Made by a program: the position numbers and the translations under genes | Shown here: positions 1 through 6,783 of the stretch, piece by piece | Layout of the letters: the number at the start of each line of letters is the position of its first letter | Numbering within the stretch: the stretch's first letter is position 1 | Notes under the pieces: generated by a model | What the model was told of the DNA's origin: nothing | Seen by the model: only the letters and a program-made list of their open reading frames with translations | The model's database searches: none | Origin: an uncultured Phascolarctobacterium sp. | Lineage (GTDB): Bacteria > Bacillota > Negativicutes > Acidaminococcales > Acidaminococcaceae | Reading direction: 5' to 3' | NCBI GenBank assembly: GCA_946002345.1 | Contig: CAMFZA010000076.1 | Span: forward strand, 1-7,751 | DNA: 7,751 bases

Positions 1-18
1 TTGGTTAGTGCGTAACTT

Positions 19-708
19 GTGTACAAGAACTTGTTAGTGAAATTGATAGAAGGCTTGGGCGGTGCTGCCAAGGTTATTGAATTGCCGGGGACTGCCAGCG
101 AAGAAGAGGTTATCGGCGTAGTGAAAAAGCTGAACCGTAACCGTTATGTGACGGGCATTTTGCCCATGATGCCCATGCCAAAGCACATTAATGGTGATGC
201 TGTGGGCGCAGCAGTTTCTCCTAATAAGGATGTAGACTGCCTGAATCCACAAAACAGCGGCGATGTGTTCATGGGGCGTAGCAAATGGGCTGCCTGTACA
301 CCCAGAGCTTGCATGGCGACTTTAGAGCATTATGGCATTGAGCTGGAAGGCAAAAACGTGGTGGTTATCGGTCGTAGCAATGTGGTAGGCAAGCCGGTGG
401 CGGTGCTGCTGCTGCAAAAAAATGCTACGGTGACCGTGTGCCATTCTCGCACGCAAAATTTGCCGGAGCTGTTGCAGCATGCAGATGTTATTGTGGCTGC
501 CGTGGGCAAGGCCTGCTTTGTCAAACCAGAGATGGTGAAGGAGGGCGTGGTCATTGTGGACGTAGGCATTAACGCTGTGGGCGATAAGCTTATGGGTGAT
601 GTGGACCCTGCTGTGGCCGAGAAGGCCAGCGCCTTTACGCCTGTGCCCGGTGGCATTGGTGTGGTCAGCAACATGATGGTTATGGAGTGCCTGACTCGTA
701 ATTTGTAG
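19..708 (+). CDS. FolD-family methylene-THF dehydrogenase/cyclohydrolase, N-terminally interrupted and altered at catalytic sites
   Basis: The family interconverts 5,10-methylene-, methenyl- and 10-formyl-tetrahydrofolate in the cytosol using NADP. The open frame gives 229 residues against a usual 280-300, so about 50 N-terminal residues are missing. The GTG at 19 is only the first start after an in-frame TAA at 13-15 and has no visible ribosome site. Visible: KDVD (residues 70-73), ACTP in place of PCTP, the Rossmann motif GRSNVVGKP (118-126), DVGIN and PVPGGIG (208-214). A gapless alignment from memory to E. coli FolD keeps Tyr50 (Y2) and Asp121 (D73), but catalytic Lys54 becomes L6 and Gln98 becomes M50 (GILPMMPMP for the usual GILVQLPLP). 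The TAA falls where the conserved Ser of the PAS-x-x-Y motif should be. It is either a decaying pseudogene or a divergent paralogue that keeps the cofactor fold. Family membership is sure; activity is doubtful. vanZ-like follows after 11 nt. Confidence 0.78.
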   Translation: MYKNLLVKLIEGLGGAAKVIELPGTASEEEVIGVVKKLNRNRYVTGILPMMPMPKHINGDAVGAAVSPNKDVDCLNPQNSGDVFMGRSKWAACTPRACMATLEHYGIELEGKNVVVIGRSNVVGKPVAVLLLQKNATVTVCHSRTQNLPELLQHADVIVAAVGKACFVKPEMVKEGVVIVDVGINAVGDKLMGDVDPAVAEKASAFTPVPGGIGVVSNMMVMECLTRNL

Positions 709-719
709 AAGGAAGTACT

Positions 720-1142
720 ATGAGATATTTTTGGCTGCTTTTGGCTGTAGTTTTGGCCTTGTTGATTTTCGTAAATTCCTCCATGCCTGCTGCAGCTTCC
801 AGTAAGCTTAGCGGCTTTGCTGCCCAGCTCGTCTTAGAATTGGGCCGCCTATTGGATATTTCCCTGAAGGGAAATGTGGAGCATACCATTCGCAAGCTAG
901 CGCATTTTATAGAATTTGCATGCTTGGGACTTTTGTGGTGCAAGGTTTTTGCCAGCTTCCATGTGAGCAATCGCACCTCTAATGGTTACATCCTCCTGTT
1001 TTGTCTGCTGGCGGCAGTTGTGGATGAATATATCCAGCTGTCCAGTGTAGGACGTGATGGCAAGGTACCGGATGTGCTGTTGGATTTTAGTGGTGCGTTT
1101 TGTGCTTGGTTGTGGTATCGCATTGTACAGTGGTGTGAATAG
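720..1142 (+). CDS. VanZ-like family small integral membrane protein
   Basis: A 140-residue membrane protein. Hydrophobic segments lie at about residues 3-21, 62-80, 88-107 and 120-137. VanZ-family marks are visible: R58-K-L-A-H62-F-x-E66 before the second segment, D102-E-x-x-Q106 at the end of the third, then a glycine/arginine loop (G111, R112) and D118 leading into a last helix with a Gly-Ala pair. VanZ was named for low-level teicoplanin resistance, but most chromosomal members have no proven role; a cell-envelope function is only a guess. The ATG at 720 is preceded by AGAAGGA (708-714) at good spacing, overlapping the end of the FolD-like gene, so the two are probably co-transcribed. A terminator follows 26 nt after the stop. 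The length is normal for a single-domain VanZ protein. Confidence 0.82.
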   Translation: MRYFWLLLAVVLALLIFVNSSMPAAASSKLSGFAAQLVLELGRLLDISLKGNVEHTIRKLAHFIEFACLGLLWCKVFASFHVSNRTSNGYILLFCLLAAVVDEYIQLSSVGRDGKVPDVLLDFSGAFCAWLWYRIVQWCE

Positions 1143-1167
1143 TCGCGTTTTTTTAATAAAGTATTTG

Positions 1168-1201
1168 GAGCCGTTGCCTAAGGGTGACGGCTCTTTGCTT
1201 T
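1168..1201 (+). terminator. Rho-independent terminator after the vanZ-like gene
   Basis: GAGCCGT (1168-1174) pairs perfectly with ACGGCTC (1187-1193). Two G-T wobbles and two G-C pairs extend this to an 11-bp stem closed by a TAAG loop (1179-1182). A T-rich tail (TTTGCTTT) follows. It separates the folD/vanZ unit from pckA. Confidence 0.8.
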
Positions 1202-1236
1202 GTACAATTGTGTATACTACATAGAATAAATGCACA

Positions 1237-1265
1237 TTGTAAAAAGTATTTATTCGGAGTAAAAT
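1237..1265 (+). promoter_or_regulatory. Predicted sigma-70-type promoter of pckA
   Basis: TTGTAA (1237-1242) and TAAAAT (1260-1265) are separated by exactly 17 bp, which predicts a start near 1272 and a leader of about 125 nt. A weaker alternative is TTGTAC (1200-1205) with TAGAAT (1222-1227) at 16 bp. The call rests on consensus match only. Confidence 0.5.
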
Positions 1266-1322
1266 GAGAATATACAATAAACTGCAAGCGGATGCGCATT
1301 ACTATAGATTGGTGAGAATTGG

Positions 1323-1379
1323 CTACCTGCCAAGGTAGAGAGGGATGCTCTCAAGGTAGGTAGATAAAAGGTAATCTAC
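1323..1379 (+). promoter_or_regulatory. Structured pckA leader with mutually exclusive hairpins
   Basis: CTACCT (1323-1328) can pair with either of two identical AGGTAG copies: 1333-1338 (4-nt loop) or 1354-1359. The second pairing encloses an inner stem GAGAG (1338-1342) / CTCTC (1348-1352). A further perfect 6-bp stem, GTAGAT (1360-1365) / ATCTAC (1374-1379), overlaps the last G of the second AGGTAG (1359) or abuts it. The structure ends 6 nt before the GGAG ribosome site. I recognise no known riboswitch or T-box motif, and there is no T-tract that would make any hairpin a terminator, so if it regulates, control of translation or RNA stability is more likely. Function is inferred only. Confidence 0.4.
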
Positions 1380-1385
1380 ACGAGT

Positions 1386-1389
1386 GGAG
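1386..1389 (+). promoter_or_regulatory. Shine-Dalgarno deciding the pckA start
   Basis: GGAG lies 8 nt before the ATG at 1398, but only 2 nt before the ATG at 1392, and overlaps the GTG at 1389. Spacing therefore favours 1398 over the two upstream in-frame start codons. Confidence 0.6.
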
Positions 1390-1397
1390 TGATGAAT

Positions 1398-2963
1398 ATG
1401 GCTTTGACAAGATTACGGAAGGAAATTGATGCAGCAGTGCAGCTGCCGGTATTTGATTTGTCTAGAGAAGAGCTGGTGCAAGAGGCTTTGGACAATCATG
1501 AATGTGTTCTGGCTGCTAATGGTGCCTTGCGTGCTGTAACGGGCAAGCATACAGGTCGTTCTCCCAAGGATAAATTTTTTGTGGATGACGAACTGACTCA
1601 CGATGAGCTTTGTTGGGACAACAATCAGGCCTGTAGCAAGGAAACATTTGAGCGTCTGTATCAAAAAATGCTGGCCTATGCTTCCACCCATAAAATGTAT
1701 GTGACGGATGTTTACGCAGGAGCGGATCCGCGCTATCGTCTGCCGGTGCATTTTGTCAATGAACTGGCCTGGCATCAACTTTTTGTGCGCAATTTGCTCA
1801 TCAGCAACGAAGAGGTGCCTGCTGACGCGGAAGGCTTCACGGTGCTGTGCATGCCCAATGTGTATGCCGAGCCGGAGCTGGATGGTGTCCATTCGGAAAT
1901 GTTCGTTATTTTGAATCTGTCAGAAAAGGTAGTGCTTATTGGCGGCGGTAAGTATGCCGGCGAAATGAAAAAAGGTATCTTCACCGTTATGAATTATCTT
2001 TTGCCCCATCGTGATGTTTTTTCCATGCATTGCTCTGCCAATGTGGGCCCCAAGGGTGATTCTGCTCTATTCTTTGGCCTTAGTGGTACGGGCAAGACCA
2101 CTCTTTCGGCAGATGGAACCCGCGCTTTAGTGGGCGATGACGAGCATGGCTGGAGCAAGGATGGCATCTTCAATATTGAAGGTGGCTGTTACGCCAAATG
2201 TGTGCATTTGAGTGAGTACACCGAGCCGCAAATTTTTCACGCTATTCGAGAAAATACAGTGCTGGAAAATGTTATTTTGGACGAGAATGGTGTGCCTGAT
2301 TATGATGATATCATGTTGACGGAAAATACTCGTGCGGCCTATCCTCTGCATTATATCGATAATGCTCTATTACCCAGTGTGGCAGGTCATCCTAAGACCA
2401 TCATCTTTTTAACCGCTGATGCCTTTGGTGTTTTGCCTCCAGTAGCAAAGCTGACCACGGAGCAGGCCATGTATCATTATTTGTCCGGGTATACAAGCAA
2501 GGTTGCAGGTACCGAAGATGGTATTGTGGAGCCTCAGGCGACCTTTTCCATTGGCTTCGGTGAGCCCTTTTTGCCCCTGCCCCCTTTGACCTATGCAAAG
2601 ATGCTGGGTGAGCGCATTAATAAATATGGCACTTCTGTTTATCTTGTTAATACGGGCTGGAGTGCCGGGCCTTATGGACAGGGCCATCGTATTCGCCTGC
2701 AGCATACGCGTCGCTTAGTAAATGCTGTTTTGGATGGCGAGCTGGACAAGGCGGAATGGGAAACCTTCCCCGTCTTTGGGTTGGCTATTCCTAAGGCGTG
2801 CGAGGGTGTACCCTCAGAAATCCTCAATCCACGCAATACTTGGGAGGACAAGGCTGCTTATGATGTGCAGCTGCGCAAGCTGGCTCAGCTTTTTGCTAAG
2901 AATGTGACCAAATTCCATGGTCTCATTACCGAGGATATTATGAGTGCAGGGCCCAAGGCATAG
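1398..2963 (+). CDS. pckA: Phosphoenolpyruvate carboxykinase (ATP)
   Basis: A cytosolic enzyme catalysing oxaloacetate + ATP = PEP + ADP + CO2. It is gluconeogenic when cells grow on C4 acids or amino acids, and can run in reverse to fix CO2 in succinate-forming anaerobes. The 521 residues are full length for the family. Motifs in order: TGRSPKDKF near the N-terminus (oxaloacetate-binding Arg); GGGKYAGEMKKG with the metal-binding Lys; MHCSANVG with the metal-ligand His; the kinase P-loop GLSGTGKTT (227-235, Lys 233); LVGDDEHGW with the Mg-binding Asp pair; NIEGGCYAK; ENTRAAYPL with the catalytic Arg; GYTSKVAGTE and NTGWSAGPYG, both typical of the ATP-dependent class rather than the GTP class. 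All key residues I know are present. It sits alone between its own promoter/leader and a terminator, so it is probably monocistronic. In-frame alternative starts are 1389 (GTG) and 1392. Confidence 0.97.
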   Translation: MALTRLRKEIDAAVQLPVFDLSREELVQEALDNHECVLAANGALRAVTGKHTGRSPKDKFFVDDELTHDELCWDNNQACSKETFERLYQKMLAYASTHKMYVTDVYAGADPRYRLPVHFVNELAWHQLFVRNLLISNEEVPADAEGFTVLCMPNVYAEPELDGVHSEMFVILNLSEKVVLIGGGKYAGEMKKGIFTVMNYLLPHRDVFSMHCSANVGPKGDSALFFGLSGTGKTTLSADGTRALVGDDEHGWSKDGIFNIEGGCYAKCVHLSEYTEPQIFHAIRENTVLENVILDENGVPDYDDIMLTENTRAAYPLHYIDNALLPSVAGHPKTIIFLTADAFGVLPPVAKLTTEQAMYHYLSGYTSKVAGTEDGIVEPQATFSIGFGEPFLPLPPLTYAKMLGERINKYGTSVYLVNTGWSAGPYGQGHRIRLQHTRRLVNAVLDGELDKAEWETFPVFGLAIPKACEGVPSEILNPRNTWEDKAAYDVQLRKLAQLFAKNVTKFHGLITEDIMSAGPKA

Positions 2964-3017
2964 CATAATAGCTATAGGACTGATGCAGTAGGTGTGCTGT
3001 ATCCTTATAAAGTTTTC

Positions 3018-3049
3018 AAGGCTGTCGCTAGAGCGATGGCCTTATTTTT
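3018..3049 (+). terminator. Rho-independent terminator of pckA
   Basis: An 11-bp stem (3018-3028 with 3033-3043, two central G-T wobbles) is closed by the loop TAGA and followed by TTATTTTT. Its architecture closely matches the 1168-1201 terminator. A weaker 7-bp hairpin (2982-2988 with 2997-3003) lies upstream in the 3' untranslated region. Confidence 0.87.
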
Positions 3050-3052
3050 CAC

Positions 3053-3082
3053 TTGTAAAGGGCTTGAGTAATAGAGTATAAT
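3053..3082 (+). promoter_or_regulatory. Predicted promoter of the hybrid kinase operon
   Basis: A perfect -10 TATAAT (3077-3082) stands 18 bp after TTGTAA (3053-3058), the same -35 hexamer as proposed for pckA. The predicted start near 3089 leaves an 86-nt leader in which I see no clear structure. Confidence 0.55.
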
Positions 3083-3175
3083 TAACGTGTGATACTATAT
3101 CTTGTAGCAAAAGAGGATAGTTGTTTTTAAAGAATACAATTTATCCTTTGCTGTTAGACATAAAAGAGGTAAGCA

Positions 3176-5671
3176 ATGGATATCAAGCTGTTAAATAAAA
3201 GTTTTAAAATATCCCTTTTTAGCGTGGCTATATTTGTCTTTTTCCTAGTAGTTTCCATGGGCAGTCTGCATTTAATGCGTGAAAAAATATTGGAGAACTC
3301 CCACATTATGGGGCAGGAGATTGCTGCTCGTTTTGCTACTCGGGAAACAGCGCGCATTAAATCCCAGGAAATGCTACTGCGCAGTGTAGCCCAGAGCATG
3401 GGCTCCATGCTGCGGCTCAAGGCTAATTGGTCCGATGAAGAGATTGAGCAGGCCTTGAGTCGTTTTACGGAATACATGGAAAATAACTCCGAGGTTGGCC
3501 GCTTTGATATGTGTGCCGTTATTGATGGCAGACTTATTTGCAGTCGTCCCGATAGGGGCATTCATGGCCTAAATAAGGTGAAGTGGTACCAGGCTGCATT
3601 GGCCCGTAAGGGGGATGTGGCTTATACTAATTTATATCAGGTTGAGCCCAAGCAGGAGTATGTGCTGACCATGGCTGTGCGCTTGGGTCATGGCGATGAT
3701 GTACTGGCCATGAATCTGTATCCTGAGCAGCTTAACGCGCTCTTGGATGATAACCGCTTACCACGCCAGAGCTACTATTATTTGTGTGACCCTAACGGCA
3801 ATATCATGTTTTCCATTAGCGATCGCAATTTGAGCATCGAAAAGCAGCAGCCCTATGTGGACCAGATCTTTAGCGAGCTGCGTCAAGGTAATGGTGATTA
3901 TATTATCGACTTGGAGGGCAATAAGCGCGGTGTTTATTACACTGTTTCCGACAAGGGCTGGATAAGTGTGGTGACCATTCCCTATGATTTTCTGTTGGGC
4001 GATTATCAAAACTTGCTGCAGTGGTACGTGCTGACTTTGGCCTTTTTTGCCCTGATGGTAGTTATGCTGGGTACTCGTGAGCATATGCTGAATAAGCAGG
4101 TGCAAAACATCAATGATGTGGTTCAGGTTATGAGTAAGTCCTTTTTGGCTGTCTTCAGAGTTAATTTGCGCAGCGGTCGCTATACCATAGTCAAGGCAGA
4201 AAATATGGGGATTGTGCCTGCGGACGAAGGCTCCTACAATGAGCTTTTGCAGCAGCTAATGCCCCTGGTAGAACCGGAAGCGGCCACGGAGTTTGCGGAA
4301 ACCTTTTCCCTGGACAATATTAAGGATTTAGTGAAGCGACAAATCTACGATTTTGGCGGCGAGTTTCGGCAACGCTTTGGCAAGGAATATAAATGGGTTA
4401 ATGTGCGCCTTGTGTGGGACGAGCTTTTGGGCTCCGATGAGGCCATCTTTTTCTTCCGTGAGGTGGATGCGGAAAAGCTCAAGGAGCTGGAGCATATGCA
4501 GCTTACGGAGCGAGCCTTGAAGGTGGCGCGGGAGAATACAAAATCCCGTAATATGTTCTTCTCGGCCATGTCCCACGATATGCGTGCGCCTATCAATGGC
4601 ATTATCGGCATGGCAGAGCTGGCAGAGCTGCATAGTGAGGATAAGAACTTGGTATTTGATTATATCCAAAAGATTAAGTCCTCGGGTAAGCAGCTTTTGA
4701 CCTTGATTAACGATATTTTGGAAATGGCTCGTCTTGATAATGGCAAGGTGGAGCATTTGCAAGAAGTCTTTGATATGACCGCAGTGATACAGGAAATCGG
4801 AGGGGTTTTTGGTGCTCAGGCTGAGCTGGAGCAAAAGTATTTTAGTCAGGATGTGCAATTTGGGCCTGTGAATGTGAGCGGTGATTTGCAGGGCTTGCAC
4901 CAAATTTTGAACAATATTCTGTCTAACGCACTTAAATACACTCCCGCCGGAGGCAAAATTTCCTTCATGGTGCGTCGGGACAAGGACCAGAACAATCGGG
5001 CATGCTTTAGCTTCGTGGTTCAGGATACCGGCTGTGGTATGTCGGAAAAGTTTTTGGAAAAAATTTATACACCTTTTGAACGGGATAGTCGCTTTGGTGT
5101 GCCCAAGGTTACGGGAACGGGCCTTGGCATGACCATTGTGAAGAGCTTGGTAGAACGTCTTGATGGTACCATTCATATTTCCAGTAAGGTGGATGAGGGC
5201 ACCTGCGTCATTATTTCTCTGCCCTTTATTTTGGCACAGGAGCAGCCAAAGTCCCAAGTCAAGGATGCTCCTAAGTTGAAGGATTTTGCCGGCTGCAGGG
5301 TGCTGGTGGCTGATGATAATGATATCAGCATGGAGATTATTACCGAGCTTTTGACTATGAATGGGCTTGAAGTGGTATCTGCCTGCAATGGTCGTGAGGC
5401 AGTGGACAAGTTTGCGGCCAGTACCGAGGGCAGCGTGCAGCTGGTGCTGATGGATGTACAGATGCCGGAGCTGGATGGCTGCGAGGCAGCAAGGCAGATT
5501 CGTCAGCTGCCGCGGCGTGATGCCAGCAGTGTGCCTATTTTGGCGTTGACGGGCAATAGCTCTAGCGACGATGTGGAGGCTGCTATGCAGGCAGGCATGA
5601 ACGACTATATGGTGAAGCCGGTGAAGATGAAGTTGTTGGCTAGGGTGATGAGTGAGTACATTCATGTATAA
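3176..5671 (+). CDS. Membrane hybrid sensor histidine kinase (Cache sensor, HisKA, HATPase, receiver)
   Basis: The first component of a phosphorelay, with 831 residues. The N-terminal helix at about 11-33 and a second at about 282-302 bracket an extracytoplasmic Cache-like domain (about 34-280) with a W137-Y138 pair and two alpha/beta lobes (the second near YYYLCDPNGNIMFS). I do not see the Arg and Asp of the dCache amino-acid-binding motif, so the ligand is unknown. A PAS-like cytoplasmic region (about 310-440) and a helical linker follow. Kinase boxes: H467 in SHDMRAPINGIIGM; N584 in the N box; D617 in DTGCGM; TGTGLGM (646-652). The C-terminal receiver (about 705-831) has the acidic pair D713/D714, phospho-acceptor D760 in MDVQMPELDG, T792 and K814, all intact. 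The ATG at 3176 has AGAGGT five nt upstream. The Hpt protein encoded next is the natural acceptor of its phosphoryl group. No DNA-binding output domain is present. Confidence 0.93.
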   Translation: MDIKLLNKSFKISLFSVAIFVFFLVVSMGSLHLMREKILENSHIMGQEIAARFATRETARIKSQEMLLRSVAQSMGSMLRLKANWSDEEIEQALSRFTEYMENNSEVGRFDMCAVIDGRLICSRPDRGIHGLNKVKWYQAALARKGDVAYTNLYQVEPKQEYVLTMAVRLGHGDDVLAMNLYPEQLNALLDDNRLPRQSYYYLCDPNGNIMFSISDRNLSIEKQQPYVDQIFSELRQGNGDYIIDLEGNKRGVYYTVSDKGWISVVTIPYDFLLGDYQNLLQWYVLTLAFFALMVVMLGTREHMLNKQVQNINDVVQVMSKSFLAVFRVNLRSGRYTIVKAENMGIVPADEGSYNELLQQLMPLVEPEAATEFAETFSLDNIKDLVKRQIYDFGGEFRQRFGKEYKWVNVRLVWDELLGSDEAIFFFREVDAEKLKELEHMQLTERALKVARENTKSRNMFFSAMSHDMRAPINGIIGMAELAELHSEDKNLVFDYIQKIKSSGKQLLTLINDILEMARLDNGKVEHLQEVFDMTAVIQEIGGVFGAQAELEQKYFSQDVQFGPVNVSGDLQGLHQILNNILSNALKYTPAGGKISFMVRRDKDQNNRACFSFVVQDTGCGMSEKFLEKIYTPFERDSRFGVPKVTGTGLGMTIVKSLVERLDGTIHISSKVDEGTCVIISLPFILAQEQPKSQVKDAPKLKDFAGCRVLVADDNDISMEIITELLTMNGLEVVSACNGREAVDKFAASTEGSVQLVLMDVQMPELDGCEAARQIRQLPRRDASSVPILALTGNSSSDDVEAAMQAGMNDYMVKPVKMKLLARVMSEYIHV

Positions 5672-5761
5672 GACCGTGGATAAGGTGTCATCTGCTTCGT
5701 TGCGGCTCCTAGGATTAACAAATATACCTTCTCCGCGATTTTAGGGGAAAGGAGAGTAAGT

Positions 5762-6124
5762 ATGCATTTGCAAGAATTGAGCAACCATATTGAAATAGAT
5801 ATCCATGAAGCGCTGGAGGAGCGCTTCATGGATAGCGAGGAGCTTTATGTGCGCTTTTTAAAGAAGCTGGAGGCAGCCAATGATTTGGCTGCTGTAGCTG
5901 ACTGTGTAGCGCAACAAAATTGGCCTGAGGCATTGCGCAAGGCCCACAATTTGAAGGGTGTGTGCGGCAGTCTGGGGCTTATTAGGCTACAGGAGCAGCT
6001 GGCACAGCTGGTAAAGCTTTTGCGGAGCGCAGGCTTTACGCAGAAGCAGGTGGCGGCACAGCTTGCGGAAATTAGCCCGGAGTGGGAGCGGACGCTGGAG
6101 TGCATTCGCCAGCTGGAGGATTGA
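5762..6124 (+). CDS. Stand-alone Hpt (histidine phosphotransfer) domain protein
   Basis: A 120-residue, all-helical cytosolic protein. The Hpt signature is AHNLKGVCGSLGL with phospho-accepting His62; the upstream DSEELYVRFLKKL helix matches the usual start of Hpt domains, and the C-terminal helices complete the four-helix bundle. It is expected to take the phosphoryl group from D760 of the preceding kinase and pass it to a separate response regulator, which is not in this window. The gene starts 90 nt after the kinase stop with a strong GGAAAGGAGAG ribosome site (5747-5757). There is no terminator in the gap, so co-transcription is likely. A short TCTCC (5730-5734) could pair with the GGAGA of that site, a weak hint of translational masking. 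The length is right for an isolated Hpt domain and nothing is missing. Confidence 0.9.
   Translation: MHLQELSNHIEIDIHEALEERFMDSEELYVRFLKKLEAANDLAAVADCVAQQNWPEALRKAHNLKGVCGSLGLIRLQEQLAQLVKLLRSAGFTQKQVAAQLAEISPEWERTLECIRQLED
6115..6120 (+). promoter_or_regulatory. Shine-Dalgarno of crcB inside the Hpt gene
   Basis: GGAGGA forms the penultimate codons of the Hpt gene, 11 nt before the ATG at 6132. A second, weaker GAGAG (6126-6130) stands 10 nt before the ATG at 6141. This implies translational coupling of the channel gene to the Hpt gene. Confidence 0.5.
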
Positions 6125-6131
6125 TGAGAGA

Positions 6132-6512
6132 ATGGATTGCATGACTTTGTTACTCATTGCTGTAGGCGGTGCCTTGGGCGCAGTGAGCCGCTTTTTGCTG
6201 GGTAATGCAGTGAGCAAGGCTATGGGCAGTGCGCTGCCCTATGGCACCTTTGTGATAAATGTAGCTGGCTGCTTTGCCATGGGACTTCTAATGACACTGA
6301 TTGTGGATAGGGAGCTGCTGCCTACGGCTTGGCGCTTGTTTTTGTGCGTGGGCTTTTTAGGTGGCTTTACGACCTTTTCCTCCTTTGGTTACGAGACACT
6401 GATGCTTTTGGCAGAAGGAAGGCTGCTGGCTGTGCTGGCTTATGTTGGCTGCAGCGTGGGCTTAGGCCTTGTGGCAGCTGCTGCAGGAGTTCTGTGCGCT
6501 AGAGCAGTATGA
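6132..6512 (+). CDS. crcB: CrcB/Fluc-type fluoride channel
   Basis: An inner-membrane protein that forms an antiparallel dimer and lets fluoride leave the cytoplasm, protecting enolase and pyrophosphatase. About 126 residues and four transmembrane helices, normal for the family. Signatures: GGALGAVSR (12-20); GTFVINVAG with the pore Asn43; GFLGGFTTFSSFGYET (74-89), carrying the Gly/Thr central sodium-site region and the paired pore phenylalanines F82 and F85. A single gene is enough because Fluc proteins can be homodimers; a second copy is not seen here. The start is 6132 or 6141 (three residues shorter); an upstream extension to 6063 in the same frame would overlap the Hpt gene and is not hydrophobic. 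The start lies 7 nt after the Hpt stop, so the gene is probably the last of the kinase operon. No fluoride riboswitch is visible before it. Confidence 0.93.
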   Translation: MDCMTLLLIAVGGALGAVSRFLLGNAVSKAMGSALPYGTFVINVAGCFAMGLLMTLIVDRELLPTAWRLFLCVGFLGGFTTFSSFGYETLMLLAEGRLLAVLAYVGCSVGLGLVAAAAGVLCARAV

Positions 6513-6560
6513 ACGTGAGCTTTATACTTTAGCAACATAATAGAAACTACACAAAAACAG

Positions 6561-6589
6561 ACCCCTCGACTTTTTCTAAGTCGAGGGGT
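6561..6589. terminator. Strong hairpin after crcB, possible terminator
   Basis: A perfect 12-bp inverted repeat (6561-6572 with 6578-6589, core CCCCTCGACT) with a TTTCT loop. On the + strand the tail is only TTAGCTATT, a poor T-tract. On the - strand the stem is followed by TCTGTTTTTG, a better one. It most likely ends the crcB transcript, but may work better, or also, against antisense transcription. Confidence 0.6.
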
Positions 6590-6713
6590 TAGCTATTACA
6601 TGTACATTTTACACTTCCAGCACATCTCCCGCTCGGTGCCGGAAAAATGACGCTCAAAAGTTGATTTTTAGAATTTTTTTAATGCCTTCCTATCCTTTTT
6701 CCACATTTAGGGT

Positions 6714-6733
6714 GGGGTAATTTGGGATAATTT
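6714..6733 (+). repeat. Tandem 10-mer repeat upstream of the Cache sensor gene
   Basis: GGGGTAATTT (6714-6723) is followed directly by GGGATAATTT (6724-6733), nine of ten bases identical, so the copies lie on the same face of the helix. A -10-like TAAAAT (6738-6743) comes 4 nt later with no clear -35 box. The placement is that of an activator or operator site, but this is speculative. The rest of 6513-6797 (apart from the hairpin) is AT-rich with no coding signal. Confidence 0.35.
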
Positions 6734-6783
6734 GCGTTAAAATAAACACATGCTATTGCAATGGGAAGCTAATACGCAGAAAA

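Noticed and set aside
897..1277. 126-codon - strand frame across the vanZ-like end and terminator
   Set aside because: It runs through a terminator hairpin and an AT-rich intergenic promoter region and shows no family motif.
4328..5665. 445-codon open frame on the - strand opposite the histidine kinase
   Set aside because: It lies entirely within the kinase transmitter and receiver coding region, is rich in His, Leu and Gln with no domain-like motifs, and has no ribosome site of its own; a codon-bias shadow.
5672..5761. RBS-masking hairpin before the Hpt gene
   Set aside because: The only complementarity is 5 bp (TCTCC with GGAGA) over a 16-nt loop, too weak to claim as a feature.
6063..6131. 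N-terminal extension of CrcB from an ATG inside the Hpt gene
   Set aside because: The extra 23 residues are Arg/Ser/Gly rich, overlap the conserved Hpt gene, and precede the normal CrcB start; the family begins right at the hydrophobic segment.
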